From the NCBI GenBank assembly GCA_963931255.1, contig OZ006972.1, positions 744,001 through 808,000 of the forward strand: 64,000 nt of DNA, in the 5' to 3' direction. A program made the translations under genes and the position numbers. Below are positions 44,574 through 52,910 of the stretch, one piece after another. The stretch comes from CALUVN01 sp944323595. Its GTDB lineage: Bacteria > Cyanobacteriota > Vampirovibrionia > Gastranaerophilales > Gastranaerophilaceae. Each line of letters begins with the position of its first letter. The stretch's first letter is position 1. The notes beneath the pieces were generated by a model. That model saw nothing but the letters and a program-made list of their open reading frames with translations, made no database searches and was not told the DNA's origin.

Positions 44574-45493
44574 TGATGAATATTGAAACAGAAAAAAAAT
44601 TTGCAGCAGGACTCTCAATCGTTTCAAATACAACTATAATTATCCTGAAACTTATTGCAGGGTTTATTTCCGGCAGTATAAGCGTAATTTCTGAGGCAAT
44701 TCATTCCATGAGTGATTTACTGGCTTCCTGCTTAACATTTTTTTCCGTAATAAAGTCCGCACAGCCTGCCGACAGCGACCACCCTTACGGGCACGGCAAA
44801 TATGAAGATATGTCTGGCTTTTTGGAAGGGATTTTGATTGTACTTGCGGCTATTTATATTATTTATGAAGCTGCCCAAAAATTATATTTTAATAAATCCG
44901 CAGAAATTGAAACACTGCCGGGGATTATTGTAATGCTGGCGGCTGTAATAGCAAATTTTTTAGTAAGCAAATATTTATTTTATGTTGCTAAAAAATCTGA
45001 GTCCCTATCTCTTCTTGCGGATGCAGAACATCTTCGTACAGATATTTTATCCTCTATAGGTGTGCTTGCAGGATTGGTTTTAATTAAATTTACCGGTCTG
45101 CATTTTCTGGACTCAATCATTGCAATTCTTGTTGCCGCATTCATTATGAGGGCGGGATTTTTTATTACAAAAAAAGCTTTGAACAATCTTCTAGACGGCT
45201 CGTTGCCGCAAGAAAATATTGATACTATAGAAGCCGTTATTGATGAATTCGTAAAATTAAAAAAAATAGCCGGCTATAAAAATTTAAAGTCCCGCAGGGC
45301 AGGACCTAAAAAAAATATAGAATTAACATTGTTTTTCCACAACAATATGACAATTCATGACTGCCACAAAATTTGTGATGAAATAGAAGACGCAATCGCT
45401 TCAAAACTCGGCGGAAATACTACAGTATTTATCCATGCAGAACCGGAAGCTTACTGCCACCGCTGCTCTAAGAAGTCTCATCGGGTAATTTAA
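44573..45493 (+). CDS. Cation diffusion facilitator (CDF) metal transporter
   Basis: This 306-residue inner-membrane antiporter exports divalent metals (Zn2+, Fe2+ or Mn2+) for protons. It has six membrane spans. The TM2 metal site is EAIHSMSDLLAS, followed by the signature PADSDHPYGHGKYEDMSGF, and the TM5 site is ADAEHLRTD. The C-terminal cytoplasmic domain ends with metal-binding His (FIHAEPEAYCHRCSKKSH). It overlaps the AlkD-like gene by one base and its 3' end overlaps the convergent SLT/EF-hand gene by 26 bases. Confidence 0.94.
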   Translation: MMNIETEKKFAAGLSIVSNTTIIILKLIAGFISGSISVISEAIHSMSDLLASCLTFFSVIKSAQPADSDHPYGHGKYEDMSGFLEGILIVLAAIYIIYEAAQKLYFNKSAEIETLPGIIVMLAAVIANFLVSKYLFYVAKKSESLSLLADAEHLRTDILSSIGVLAGLVLIKFTGLHFLDSIIAILVAAFIMRAGFFITKKALNNLLDGSLPQENIDTIEAVIDEFVKLKKIAGYKNLKSRRAGPKKNIELTLFFHNNMTIHDCHKICDEIEDAIASKLGGNTTVFIHAEPEAYCHRCSKKSHRVI

Positions 45494-46232
45494 TACCCCA
45501 CTCGTCTACTTTTTCATCAAGAAATTTTTTCAATTCTGCAGTTGTTATTTTGCCGTCCTTGTTATCGTCAAAATATCTGTTTGCACGATAAAATCTCGCG
45601 GTTTTTGCACTATTTTTTGATGCAAGAACAGGCTTGTTTGCATTACCGGGGGTAAAGAACAGAGCGTACAACTCTCCAGGTTCAATTTTTTCATTTGCAC
45701 CAATACCTGCAAGATTTTTTGCGTTCATTATATATGCCTCAATATAAGGAAGCTGCTTTTCTCGTGACAATCGCTCAAAACGATTGATTGTCATTTTTGT
45801 ATTAACTTCTATATCAAGATTTTTCCTTTTGACATGCTGCAAACTGTCGGCAAGTGTTACATGCGACATTTGTCCGATACCGCGGAATGAACCATTCTTA
45901 GCCCGTGGATTAAATTTTGATTCCTGATACAAAACTATTGATAAGTATACAGGATCGCAATTTACTCTTTTAGCAATTTCGACAATTTCTTTATAAAATT
46001 CGTCGGAAACACCTTTTGCCACAGAAGACCACATATCTTTTAACTTTTTAACATCTGCAGCTGTAGAATCGTGCTTTTCAACACCTAATCCTTTCATAAC
46101 CCCTGAGTCTTCCGGCGTGCCTTTGAGAAAATCCGGCAGTTTAAATGTTTCATCATAGTTCAACATTGGTATTTCAGTTTTTTTTGACTCACCGAGTTTA
46201 AAAGGAACTTTGTCTGAATCATCTATTCTCAT
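45468..46232 (-). CDS. Lysozyme-like SLT domain protein with C-terminal EF-hand
   Basis: This protein of about 254 residues (ATG 46232 preferred; GTG 46250 and ATG 46238 are alternatives) has a transglycosylase-like domain: LYQESKFNPRAKNG with the catalytic Glu, then FRGIGQMSHVTL. A canonical EF-hand calcium loop, DDNKDGKITTAE, lies near the C-terminus. No signal peptide is visible, so export would need another route. The combination suggests a calcium-responsive peptidoglycan-cleaving enzyme. It follows the nitrilase gene by about 60 bases. Confidence 0.82.
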   Translation of the reverse strand: MRIDDSDKVPFKLGESKKTEIPMLNYDETFKLPDFLKGTPEDSGVMKGLGVEKHDSTAADVKKLKDMWSSVAKGVSDEFYKEIVEIAKRVNCDPVYLSIVLYQESKFNPRAKNGSFRGIGQMSHVTLADSLQHVKRKNLDIEVNTKMTINRFERLSREKQLPYIEAYIMNAKNLAGIGANEKIEPGELYALFFTPGNANKPVLASKNSAKTARFYRANRYFDDNKDGKITTAELKKFLDEKVDEWGIKLPDETS

Positions 46233-46292
46233 ATACATAAACCCTTTCACACTTAGATTTACGGTATAAATACATGAAAACTTTAGAATTTA

Positions 46293-47096
46293 TTAAGAAA
46301 TATTACAGGCAGGATACACTTTTCTTATATCACGTCCTGCAAGCAGAGAAATATCAGCGTAAATTGCAGTTTCTTCCTCTTTTGCATCGGCAAGAATTCT
46401 GCCCCAAGGATCAGAAATCATGGAGTTGCCTATTGAATATAAATACGGATAACTTTTACCGAAGAGGTTTGATGTAACAAAATAGACAAGATTTTCGGTT
46501 GCTCTTGTGACATTAAGTGCACGCCATGTGTTGACAAAAGCAGCTTTATCTTCATCACTAAGGCTTGCCGGATAACTGAACGCGGACGGAGATACAATAA
46601 TTTCAGCACCTGCCTGCGCAAGTTTTCGGTGATGGAGAGGGTAACGAATATCAAAACAAATACTCAAACCGATACGCGCAAAGTCCAAATCCAAAACAAC
46701 TTCCTCATTTCCTGCCGTAAGAGCTTTATCTTCTGTTCCGCCCATATATGCAAACAAATGGATTTTTCTGTATTTTCCGACAACCTTTCCGTTTCTGTCG
46801 AGCACAAACATTGTATTATAAAGTTTGTCCCCGTCTTTTTCTATAACCGTACCTGAGATAATATTGGTTTTATATTGTTTGGCAAGTTCTGCTATAGCGG
46901 CTACTGTTTCTCCGCCGTCAGACGGTTCAGGAGTTGTGTACATTTCATCACAAATACCGGTAGAAAAGAATTCCGGCAGAATTACCAAATCCGGAGTTTT
47001 ATCAGTGTTTTCCTTTAGCATTTGCGAAACTTTTAAAATATTTGCCTTTTTATTCCCCGGAGTTTGTTTGTATTGTAAACTTAAAATTCCTGCCAT
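46293..47096 (-). CDS. Carbon-nitrogen hydrolase (nitrilase superfamily)
   Basis: This 267-residue enzyme has the catalytic triad in LVILPEFFSTG (Glu), KYRKIHLF (Lys) and LSICFDIRYP (Cys). It resembles omega-amidase/deaminated-glutathione amidase-type members, which hydrolyse amides in the cytosol. Exact substrate is uncertain. A strong AGGAGGAAAG ribosome site precedes the ATG. It is divergent from the aldolase gene across a 67-base gap containing a perfect 12-bp inverted repeat. Confidence 0.92.
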   Translation of the reverse strand: MAGILSLQYKQTPGNKKANILKVSQMLKENTDKTPDLVILPEFFSTGICDEMYTTPEPSDGGETVAAIAELAKQYKTNIISGTVIEKDGDKLYNTMFVLDRNGKVVGKYRKIHLFAYMGGTEDKALTAGNEEVVLDLDFARIGLSICFDIRYPLHHRKLAQAGAEIIVSPSAFSYPASLSDEDKAAFVNTWRALNVTRATENLVYFVTSNLFGKSYPYLYSIGNSMISDPWGRILADAKEEETAIYADISLLAGRDIRKVYPACNIS

Positions 47097-47124
47097 GTTT
47101 TCTTTCCTCCTGCCTTATGAAAAT

Positions 47125-47155
47125 TATAACATGAAACACACGTTTTCATGTTATA
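47125..47155. promoter_or_regulatory. Perfect 12-bp inverted repeat between divergent genes (candidate operator)
   Basis: TATAACATGAAA (47125-47136) and TTTCATGTTATA (47144-47155) are exact complements around a 7-base spacer. The right arm overlaps the -10 of the aldolase gene (47152-47157), and the left arm lies 29 bases upstream of the nitrilase ATG. The position suggests a repressor site controlling both genes. Confidence 0.6.
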
Positions 47156-47157
47156 TT
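47149..47157 (+). promoter_or_regulatory. Extended -10, six bases before ATG (leaderless signature)
   Basis: TGTTATATT is followed by six bases (CTTGCT) and the ATG at 47164, with no Shine-Dalgarno. It overlaps the right arm of the inverted repeat at 47125-47155. Confidence 0.55.
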
Positions 47158-47163
47158 CTTGCT

Positions 47164-48186
47164 ATGGGAAATAAGTCAATAAAAATACTTGATTGCACTC
47201 TGCGTGACGGCGGATATGTTAACAATTGGAATTTCGGTCGGGATAACATCAAAAATATTATCCACGGACTTGACGCTGCCGGAATTGACTTTATAGAATG
47301 CGGATTTATGCGTGACGGACAGTATAATCCTGACAAAAGCCTGTATGAATTTTTGAGTAATCTGATATCAGCCGCACCTGAGAATGTACACTATGAAAAA
47401 CTTGTTGCTATGATTGATTACGGAGAATTTAATATTGACAAACTTCCTGAAAAAAGTGATAATTCAATCTTTGGATTCCGAATTATTTTCAAAAAAAATC
47501 ATTTAACAGAAGCGCTAGATACTGCTCAAAAAATTCAGGATAAAGGATACAATATTTTTATCAACCCTACTTTTATTAACCGGTATACAAAAGAGGAATT
47601 TACAGATGTAATCAAAATGGTAAACAGGATAAATCCGTTTGCTTTTTCAATTGTTGATTCAATGGGTGTTATGAATGAAAACGATGCCCGTGAGATGTTT
47701 AAGCTGGCTGACGGGATTTTGGATAAAAATATAACTCTTTGTTTTCATTCACATAATAATTTACAGCTATCTTTTCCTAATGCTATGGAATTGATTAAAC
47801 TCAAAAGCGACCGGAATATTATTATTGACTCCAGTATTTTCGGAATGGGACGGGGCGCAGGAAATATCAAAACAGAATTTTTAATAAATTATCTGAATGA
47901 ACACATCAAAAGCAGATATAAAATTCTTCCTGTACTTGCATTAATTCACAATATTATCAATAAAATTTTTGAACAAAAACCATGGGGATACAGCGTTCCG
48001 TATTATCTTGCCGCCAGAAGTTTCTGCCATCCTAACTATGCATCTTTTTTAATAGAAAAGAACATACCTTTTGATATTATTGACAAAATCCTGAAACAGA
48101 TTCCGGAAAACAACAAAACATGTTTTGATAAAAAACTTATAGAAAAACTGTTTAATGAAACCGTTCAAGGAGCATTAACATGCTAA
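47164..48186 (+). CDS. HMGL-like (DRE-TIM metallolyase) aldolase
   Basis: This 340-residue TIM-barrel enzyme has the metal/catalytic start KILDCTLRDGGYVNNW and the metal-binding CFHSHNNLQLSFPNA, followed by SIFGMGRGAGNIKTEF. It resembles 4-hydroxy-2-oxovalerate aldolase-like and homocitrate/isopropylmalate synthase-like proteins, some found in surface-sugar clusters. The frame is open further upstream to 46825, but that part runs antisense through the nitrilase gene, so the ATG at 47164 is chosen. It overlaps the YkgJ-like gene by seven bases. Confidence 0.85.
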   Translation: MGNKSIKILDCTLRDGGYVNNWNFGRDNIKNIIHGLDAAGIDFIECGFMRDGQYNPDKSLYEFLSNLISAAPENVHYEKLVAMIDYGEFNIDKLPEKSDNSIFGFRIIFKKNHLTEALDTAQKIQDKGYNIFINPTFINRYTKEEFTDVIKMVNRINPFAFSIVDSMGVMNENDAREMFKLADGILDKNITLCFHSHNNLQLSFPNAMELIKLKSDRNIIIDSSIFGMGRGAGNIKTEFLINYLNEHIKSRYKILPVLALIHNIINKIFEQKPWGYSVPYYLAARSFCHPNYASFLIEKNIPFDIIDKILKQIPENNKTCFDKKLIEKLFNETVQGALTC

Positions 48187-48761
48187 AACTATACGAAAAA
48201 TATCTTGAAGTTATAGACGAATATTTAAAAAAATGTTTTGAAGACCAAAAGCCTTTCATACACTGTAAAAAAGGCTGTACAGACTGCTGTGACAGGGGTG
48301 AATACCCCTTTTCGAGACTGGAGATGGAATATCTGATGGCTGGTTTTGTAAAACTTCCTGTAGATGTACAGAAAAAAATCAGGCAGAACATTGCCGATTT
48401 ATTAGTACAAAAACCTGCAGGTGAAAAATTCTTGCACAGATGTCCTTTTCTTCTGGAGGGCAAATGCGCGCTTTATGAACGACGCGGGATAATATGCAGG
48501 ACATTTGGACTGGCAGCATTTGATGAAGTTGACGGGAAAAAAGTTGTCAAACTCCCTGAATGCTGCAAAATAGGACTTAATTATTCAGAAATTTATGATT
48601 CAAAACACGGGTTTGTTGATATGGAGAAATTTCAATCATTCGGCACAGGCAATCTGCTCTCCCATCCTCCGGATTTGAATTATATGACAAAAGAACTGAC
48701 AAAAGGAATAAATGGTCTTGAATTCGGCGAAATACGACCGATTTTAGACTGGTTTAAGTAA
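48180..48761 (+). CDS. YkgJ-family cysteine-cluster protein
   Basis: This 193-residue protein has the cysteine cluster HCKKGCTDCCDRGEYPFS near residue 30, CPFLLEGKCALYERRGIICR in the middle and CC at LPECCK. The spacing matches the YkgJ/Fe-S-or-zinc cluster family (PF03692), whose function is not established. It is translated from an ATG inside the end of the aldolase gene with an AAGGAG site, so the two are co-expressed. It converges with the glycosyltransferase pair 17 bases downstream. Confidence 0.88.
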   Translation: MLKLYEKYLEVIDEYLKKCFEDQKPFIHCKKGCTDCCDRGEYPFSRLEMEYLMAGFVKLPVDVQKKIRQNIADLLVQKPAGEKFLHRCPFLLEGKCALYERRGIICRTFGLAAFDEVDGKKVVKLPECCKIGLNYSEIYDSKHGFVDMEKFQSFGTGNLLSHPPDLNYMTKELTKGINGLEFGEIRPILDWFK

Positions 48762-48778
48762 CATAAACAATTTAATAA

Positions 48779-49837
48779 TTACTTAATTATCATTTTTTTA
48801 ATTTTTACCAGCCCGTTAAGCAGCCAAGGGACTTTTTTTCTCAATATTTCTTTAAATGCATACAGAACAAAAGGTCTGTGTTGGAGTTCATTTACATAAT
48901 ACATAAAATAATCAGGCATATATATTTCAAACTTTTTCTGTATAGAAAATTCTTTAACTCTTTTATAATATCGTGCCGCAGTTATTATATTATTGAGAAT
49001 AAGGTAGTTATAAGAGTCTATAAATGAACTGCATAAACGATTTACTACTGCTCTGTATATTTCTTCATCATATCCAGCAACAAGTTTATCCACCAAATTA
49101 TACCATTCAAAATACGCATCAAAATATTTAAAACGCAAATCAATTAATGATTTGGGTCTATTGATTCTGTAATAATAAAAAATATCCTGAATAGCATAAA
49201 GTTTGTCTGCTTTTAAGAGACATTCAATATAAAACGGAGTATCTTCATGAATTGGAACATCCGTAAAAATAATATTATTTTCATTTAAAAATTTTCTGCT
49301 GTATAAACATTTCCACACAGCTTCAGCATTATTAACAAATTCAGGATTATCAACCGGTTTGAAACAACCATCTACGTTATCAATACCTTTATAATAAAGT
49401 TCATCTCTGAAACATTTTTTCCTTTCATCATATTCTATGTAGGAAAAGTTGATTATTTGAGGATGATATTTATTAATAATATCATTCATTTTTTCATACA
49501 AATCCGTCCTCACCCAGTCATCAGAATCCACAAAATGGACATATTCACCACGCGCAACACTAAGCCCTACATTTCTTGTTAAACCTAGTCCCATATTTTT
49601 TGCATTATGAATAATCTTTATACGTGCATCTTTTGATGCATAATCTTTTAATATTTCAACCGAATTATCTTCTGTAGCATCGTCAATACAAATTATTTCT
49701 ATATTGGAAAAACTCTGACGGATAACACTATCCAAACATTGCGGCAAATATCCGGCAACATTATAAACCGGAATAATAACACTTATCAGAGGTTGACGAT
49801 TTAATTGACACCCATCGGGCAAAACAAAGGCAGGCAT
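48779..49837 (-). CDS. Family 2 glycosyltransferase (downstream half of the G-tract pair)
   Basis: This 352-residue protein's GT-A domain starts only at residue 18 with ISVIIPVYNVAGYLPQCLDSV. The donor/metal site is HFVDSDDWVRTDLYE, and later HEDTPFYIECLLKADKLY. The first 15 residues (MPAFVLPDGCQLNRQ) are not part of the fold and look like a linker. No ribosome site precedes the ATG. In this frame the codons between the ATG and the G tract are open, so one base fewer (or two more) in the tract would fuse it to the upstream enzyme. It is probably active on surface glycans. Confidence 0.88.
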   Translation of the reverse strand: MPAFVLPDGCQLNRQPLISVIIPVYNVAGYLPQCLDSVIRQSFSNIEIICIDDATEDNSVEILKDYASKDARIKIIHNAKNMGLGLTRNVGLSVARGEYVHFVDSDDWVRTDLYEKMNDIINKYHPQIINFSYIEYDERKKCFRDELYYKGIDNVDGCFKPVDNPEFVNNAEAVWKCLYSRKFLNENNIIFTDVPIHEDTPFYIECLLKADKLYAIQDIFYYYRINRPKSLIDLRFKYFDAYFEWYNLVDKLVAGYDEEIYRAVVNRLCSSFIDSYNYLILNNIITAARYYKRVKEFSIQKKFEIYMPDYFMYYVNELQHRPFVLYAFKEILRKKVPWLLNGLVKIKKMIIK

Positions 49838-50720
49838 TGAGTTTAAGGTACCCCCCCCCCGAATTACACGTAAGCAGACGTTTTATAAGATATTTAAAAA
49901 TACTGGTAATATTTTTAAATACATTTTTGGATAAAAATGCATTTTTGAATAATTTTTTGGTATAAGTCATCTTAATTCCAACCGGAATATAAGGCATTAA
50001 TTTTAGCAGTACCGGAAAAATTATATACAATATATTTTCAACATAAGTTACCGCATGAAGTTTCATTATTTGAAGATAAATATCGGAAAAATTTTGATTT
50101 GCAGCAGTATTTCTGGAATCACCATGTATTCTGTAATACACAAAAGGTTCCGGAATTCTGTAACCTGTAACTCCGATTTCTGAGAGCGAAATCCAAAATT
50201 CCCAATCTTCATACCCTTTCTCCATCTCTTTTTTATATCCGCCAACACGTTCCCAATCTTTTTTACGAAAAAATGACGAATTAATCAGCAGATTTTCATA
50301 TAATAATCTGAGACTATCCCACACCGGAGCATGAGCAACTGTATTTCTATCACCGATATATTGATAATCCGAATAAACAATCCCGATATCAGGATTGGCG
50401 TCTAAAACAGCAGCAGCTCTTCTAATAAATTCCGGAACAATCATATCATCAGCATCAAGCGGAAGAATATACTCTCCTGACGCTTCTTGTATACCATTAT
50501 TTCTTGCAGAAACAACGCCATGATGAGGTTGTCTGATTATACGGGTGTTCGGTCTAAAAAAGTTATCCAGAAGTGCTATTGTTTCACGGTCATCAGAACC
50601 GTCATCAACAATTATTATTTCAAGATTGTCATACCCTGACGACAGAACTGACTCAACAGCTTCTGGCAAATACTTTCCGTAATTATAGCAGGGTATGACA
50701 ACCGAAACTTTTGTCTGCAC
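49761..50720 (-). CDS. Family 2 glycosyltransferase (upstream half of the G-tract pair)
   Basis: This 319-residue protein has a complete GT-A domain: VSVVIPCYNYGKYLPEAVESV, the donor site YILPLDADDMIVPEF and EKGYEDWEFWISLSEIG. The true domain ends near residue 285. Residues 288-290 are Gly-Gly-Gly encoded by the G10 tract, and residues 291-319 are an unrelated Cys/Ser-rich tail read through the beginning of the next gene. The GTG start at 50720 adjoins the speE stop, with AAGGA upstream. It overlaps the following glycosyltransferase by 77 bases. Confidence 0.88.
   Translation of the reverse strand: MQTKVSVVIPCYNYGKYLPEAVESVLSSGYDNLEIIIVDDGSDDRETIALLDNFFRPNTRIIRQPHHGVVSARNNGIQEASGEYILPLDADDMIVPEFIRRAAAVLDANPDIGIVYSDYQYIGDRNTVAHAPVWDSLRLLYENLLINSSFFRKKDWERVGGYKKEMEKGYEDWEFWISLSEIGVTGYRIPEPFVYYRIHGDSRNTAANQNFSDIYLQIMKLHAVTYVENILYIIFPVLLKLMPYIPVGIKMTYTKKLFKNAFLSKNVFKNITSIFKYLIKRLLTCNSGGGYLKLNACLCFARWVSIKSSTSDKCYYSGL
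49851..49860 (-). repeat. G10 homopolymer at the glycosyltransferase junction
   Basis: Ten consecutive C on the plus strand (G on the coding strand) lie exactly between two glycosyltransferase domains. It is the only G/C run of this length I see in this AT-rich window. Tract length sets whether the two domains are fused (9 or 12), uncoupled (10) or separate with a stop five bases before the next ATG (11). Confidence 0.85.
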
Positions 50721-51572
50721 TTATAACAATTCCTTTAAATAGTTAGGCAGTGCAAATCTTGCATTATGGTATTCTTTGTTATAAATTTTGCAGGATTTTT
50801 TAATGTCGTCATAACGATTATCGGCAAAATATGATAAAGGTTCAACAGATTCCGAACAAAATGCCCATGCCCAGTATCCGCCAGGATAGGTCGGAATATT
50901 TGATGTAAATGTTGAACAAATCGGGAATACTTTTTTCAAAAGATTATACATCTTTTTAATTTCTTCCTTATTTACAAAAGGTGATTCTGATTGAGCGCAA
51001 ACAATTCCGTCAGGTTTGAGAGAATTTTTAACATTAGTATAGAATTCTTCAGTAAACAATCCCTCGCCCGGTCCCATAGGATCGGTAGAATCAATAAGAA
51101 CTATATCAAATTCATTCTTTTTATCTTTAAAATATTCAATAGCATCCTGAACGAGAATTTCAACTTTAGGGTTATCAAGTTCACATGAAATTGTCGGCAG
51201 AAATTTTTTGCAGGCATCAATAACCATACCGTCAATTTCACAGAGAACTACGCGCTCAACTGTTTTATGTTTAAGAACTTCTCTGACTGTACCGCCGTCA
51301 CCGCCGCCAATGACAAGAACAGATTTAGGATTTTTATGGTGCATCATAGGGATATGTGCAATCATTTCATGGTAATGGAATTCATCCCCCTCGGTAGTCA
51401 TCATCAAGTCATCCAGTGTTAAAACACGTCCTAACATACTGTCAGTTTCAAACACTTCAACTTTTTGAAAAGGTGATTGTTCAGAAAAAAGCACTTTGCC
51501 GGCTTTAATTGCAAGCCCAAAGCCGCCAGGTGTAATTTCGTTATAAAATCCGTCTTTAATTCCGTTTGTCAT
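50721..51572 (-). CDS. speE: Polyamine aminopropyltransferase (spermidine synthase)
   Basis: This 283-residue enzyme transfers aminopropyl from decarboxylated SAM to putrescine in the cytosol. The motifs are SVLVIGGGDGGTVREVLKH, the acidic CEID, and the catalytic/substrate segment VLIDSTDPMGPGEGLF. DEFHYHEMIAHIPM is the usual upstream motif. An AAAGGA ribosome site is present. It lies between hinT-like and glycosyltransferase genes on the minus strand. SpeD is not in view, so the source of decarboxylated SAM is elsewhere. Confidence 0.95.
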   Translation of the reverse strand: MTNGIKDGFYNEITPGGFGLAIKAGKVLFSEQSPFQKVEVFETDSMLGRVLTLDDLMMTTEGDEFHYHEMIAHIPMMHHKNPKSVLVIGGGDGGTVREVLKHKTVERVVLCEIDGMVIDACKKFLPTISCELDNPKVEILVQDAIEYFKDKKNEFDIVLIDSTDPMGPGEGLFTEEFYTNVKNSLKPDGIVCAQSESPFVNKEEIKKMYNLLKKVFPICSTFTSNIPTYPGGYWAWAFCSESVEPLSYFADNRYDDIKKSCKIYNKEYHNARFALPNYLKELL

Positions 51573-51588
51573 TAGTTAGTTTCCTTTC

Positions 51589-51900
51589 TTATTTACCAAG
51601 AATATGTATATGCAGGTGAAAAACTTCCTGTCCGGCTTCTTTACCGGTATTAATCTGAACTCTGTATGATTTCAGACCTATTTTTTTCGTAGTTTCTTTC
51701 ACAGCCATCAGTAATTCGCCCATAAGATTTTTGTCTTCAAGTTCATTTAATGATTCAACATGAACTCTCGGCACTACCAGAAGATGCACTGGTGCTTTCG
51801 GATTAATATCTTTAAAAACAACGCAATGTTCATTTTCATATACAAATTCAGTGCCGAAATCACCGTTTATAATCTTACAAAAAATACAATCATTACTCAT
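51589..51900 (-). CDS. HIT-family nucleotide-binding protein (HinT-like)
   Basis: This 103-residue protein starts with CIFCKIINGDF, has FKDINPKAPVHLLVVPR and ends with the histidine triad VFHLHIHILGK. This matches the HinT group of purine nucleoside phosphoramidases in length and motif order. It has an AGAGGG ribosome site seven bases before the ATG. It is 16 bases upstream of speE, so the two are probably co-transcribed. Confidence 0.94.
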   Translation of the reverse strand: MSNDCIFCKIINGDFGTEFVYENEHCVVFKDINPKAPVHLLVVPRVHVESLNELEDKNLMGELLMAVKETTKKIGLKSYRVQINTGKEAGQEVFHLHIHILGK

Positions 51901-52106
51901 AATACAGCCCTCTTTCTTTATATAATTTTATAACGGAAAGAGAAAAAGTAAAGAGCAGGCAGGCAAAGATAACTTTTATCTACCGGTCTGAAAATCGGCA
52001 GTAGAAATCTGATTCGCCTCCGCAGCGGGTTAGGAATGAGTATTATTTAACAAAAATCCCTGCCTGAAAAGACAGGGATTTTTACAAATTTTCAGATAAA
52101 AATTAA
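51901..52106. other. Intergenic region, partly GC-richer, no gene assigned
   Basis: This 206-base gap separates the HIT and tpiA genes (both minus). The stretch 51995-52032 is GC-richer than its surroundings and can form short stems (CTACCG/CGG..GTAG and CCGCAGCGG), but I cannot match it to a known RNA family. The tpiA terminator lies at 52052-52083. Confidence 0.35.
52052..52083 (-). terminator. tpiA intrinsic terminator
   Basis: AAAAATCCCTG (52052-52062) and CAGGGATTTTT (52073-52083) form an 11-bp perfect stem 24 bases past the tpiA stop. On the minus strand the stem ends in T5, as expected for Rho-independent termination. Confidence 0.85.
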
Positions 52107-52910
52107 CTACTTAGCAGCAAGAGTCAATTTCATAGTTTTAGCGATAATTTCATTAAAGCTGTCAGCTTTCAAAGAAGCACCGCCGATTAAAGCACCGTCG
52201 ATGTCTGATTTAGACATTTGTTCTTCAATAGTAGACGGTTTTACAGAGCCGCCGTAAAGAATTCTGATAGCATCAGCAGCTTCTGCACCTGCAACTTCTT
52301 TAACAACGCTTCTAATCATAGCGATAACTCTGTTAGCTTCGTCTGAATCGCAAGTTTTGCCAGTACCGATAGCCCAGATTGGTTCGTAAGCAATAACAGA
52401 TTTAGCAACATCTTCAGATGAAATACCTTCAAGAGCAGCTTTAATTTGACCGGAAATCCAAGAATCTGTAACGCCTGCTTCTCTTTGTTCAAGAGTTTCA
52501 CCGCAGCAGATAATAGGAATCAAACCGCCGGCAAGAATTGCTTTTGCTTTTTTATTAATCATTTCGTCAGTTTCAGAAAAGTACTGTCTTCTTTCAGAGT
52601 GCCCGATGATAACATAAGAACATCCGGCATCAGCAAGCATTTCTACAGAAACTTCGCCTGTATAAGCGCCTGATTTTTCCCAGTGGCAGTTTTGACCTGC
52701 AATATTTATTTTGTTACCGCCGCAGCCGCAGTCACATTTTACTGTTTCAACAGCAGCAAGTGATGTGAATACCGGTGCAATTACGATTGTAGGCAATTCA
52801 ACAGCTGTATAATCTTTTACAAAACCTTTAATGCCTTCAAAAAGGTCTTTAGCTTCTGATTGAAGCAGGTTCATTTTCCAGTTTCCTGCAATAATTGGTT
52901 TTCTTGACAT
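52107..52910 (-). CDS. tpiA: Triosephosphate isomerase
   Basis: This 267-residue glycolytic enzyme interconverts DHAP and G3P. The motifs are IIAGNWKMN (Lys), VIIGHSERRQYF (His95 equivalent), AYEPIWAIGTGK (Glu) and ILYGGSVKPS (phosphate loop). The ATG at 52910 has an AGGAGAG site and matches the family start; an upstream ATG at 52943 would add 11 unrelated residues. A short Cys-rich insertion, KCDCGCGGNK, follows the first third and is unusual. It is a single gene with its own terminator and a TATAAT upstream at about 52948. Confidence 0.96.
   Translation of the reverse strand: MSRKPIIAGNWKMNLLQSEAKDLFEGIKGFVKDYTAVELPTIVIAPVFTSLAAVETVKCDCGCGGNKINIAGQNCHWEKSGAYTGEVSVEMLADAGCSYVIIGHSERRQYFSETDEMINKKAKAILAGGLIPIICCGETLEQREAGVTDSWISGQIKAALEGISSEDVAKSVIAYEPIWAIGTGKTCDSDEANRVIAMIRSVVKEVAGAEAADAIRILYGGSVKPSTIEEQMSKSDIDGALIGGASLKADSFNEIIAKTMKLTLAAK

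Noticed and set aside
46825..47163. N-terminal extension of the aldolase frame
   Set aside because: The 113 codons upstream of 47164 run antisense through the start of the nitrilase gene and across the operator region, do not resemble the family, and are preceded by no ribosome site.
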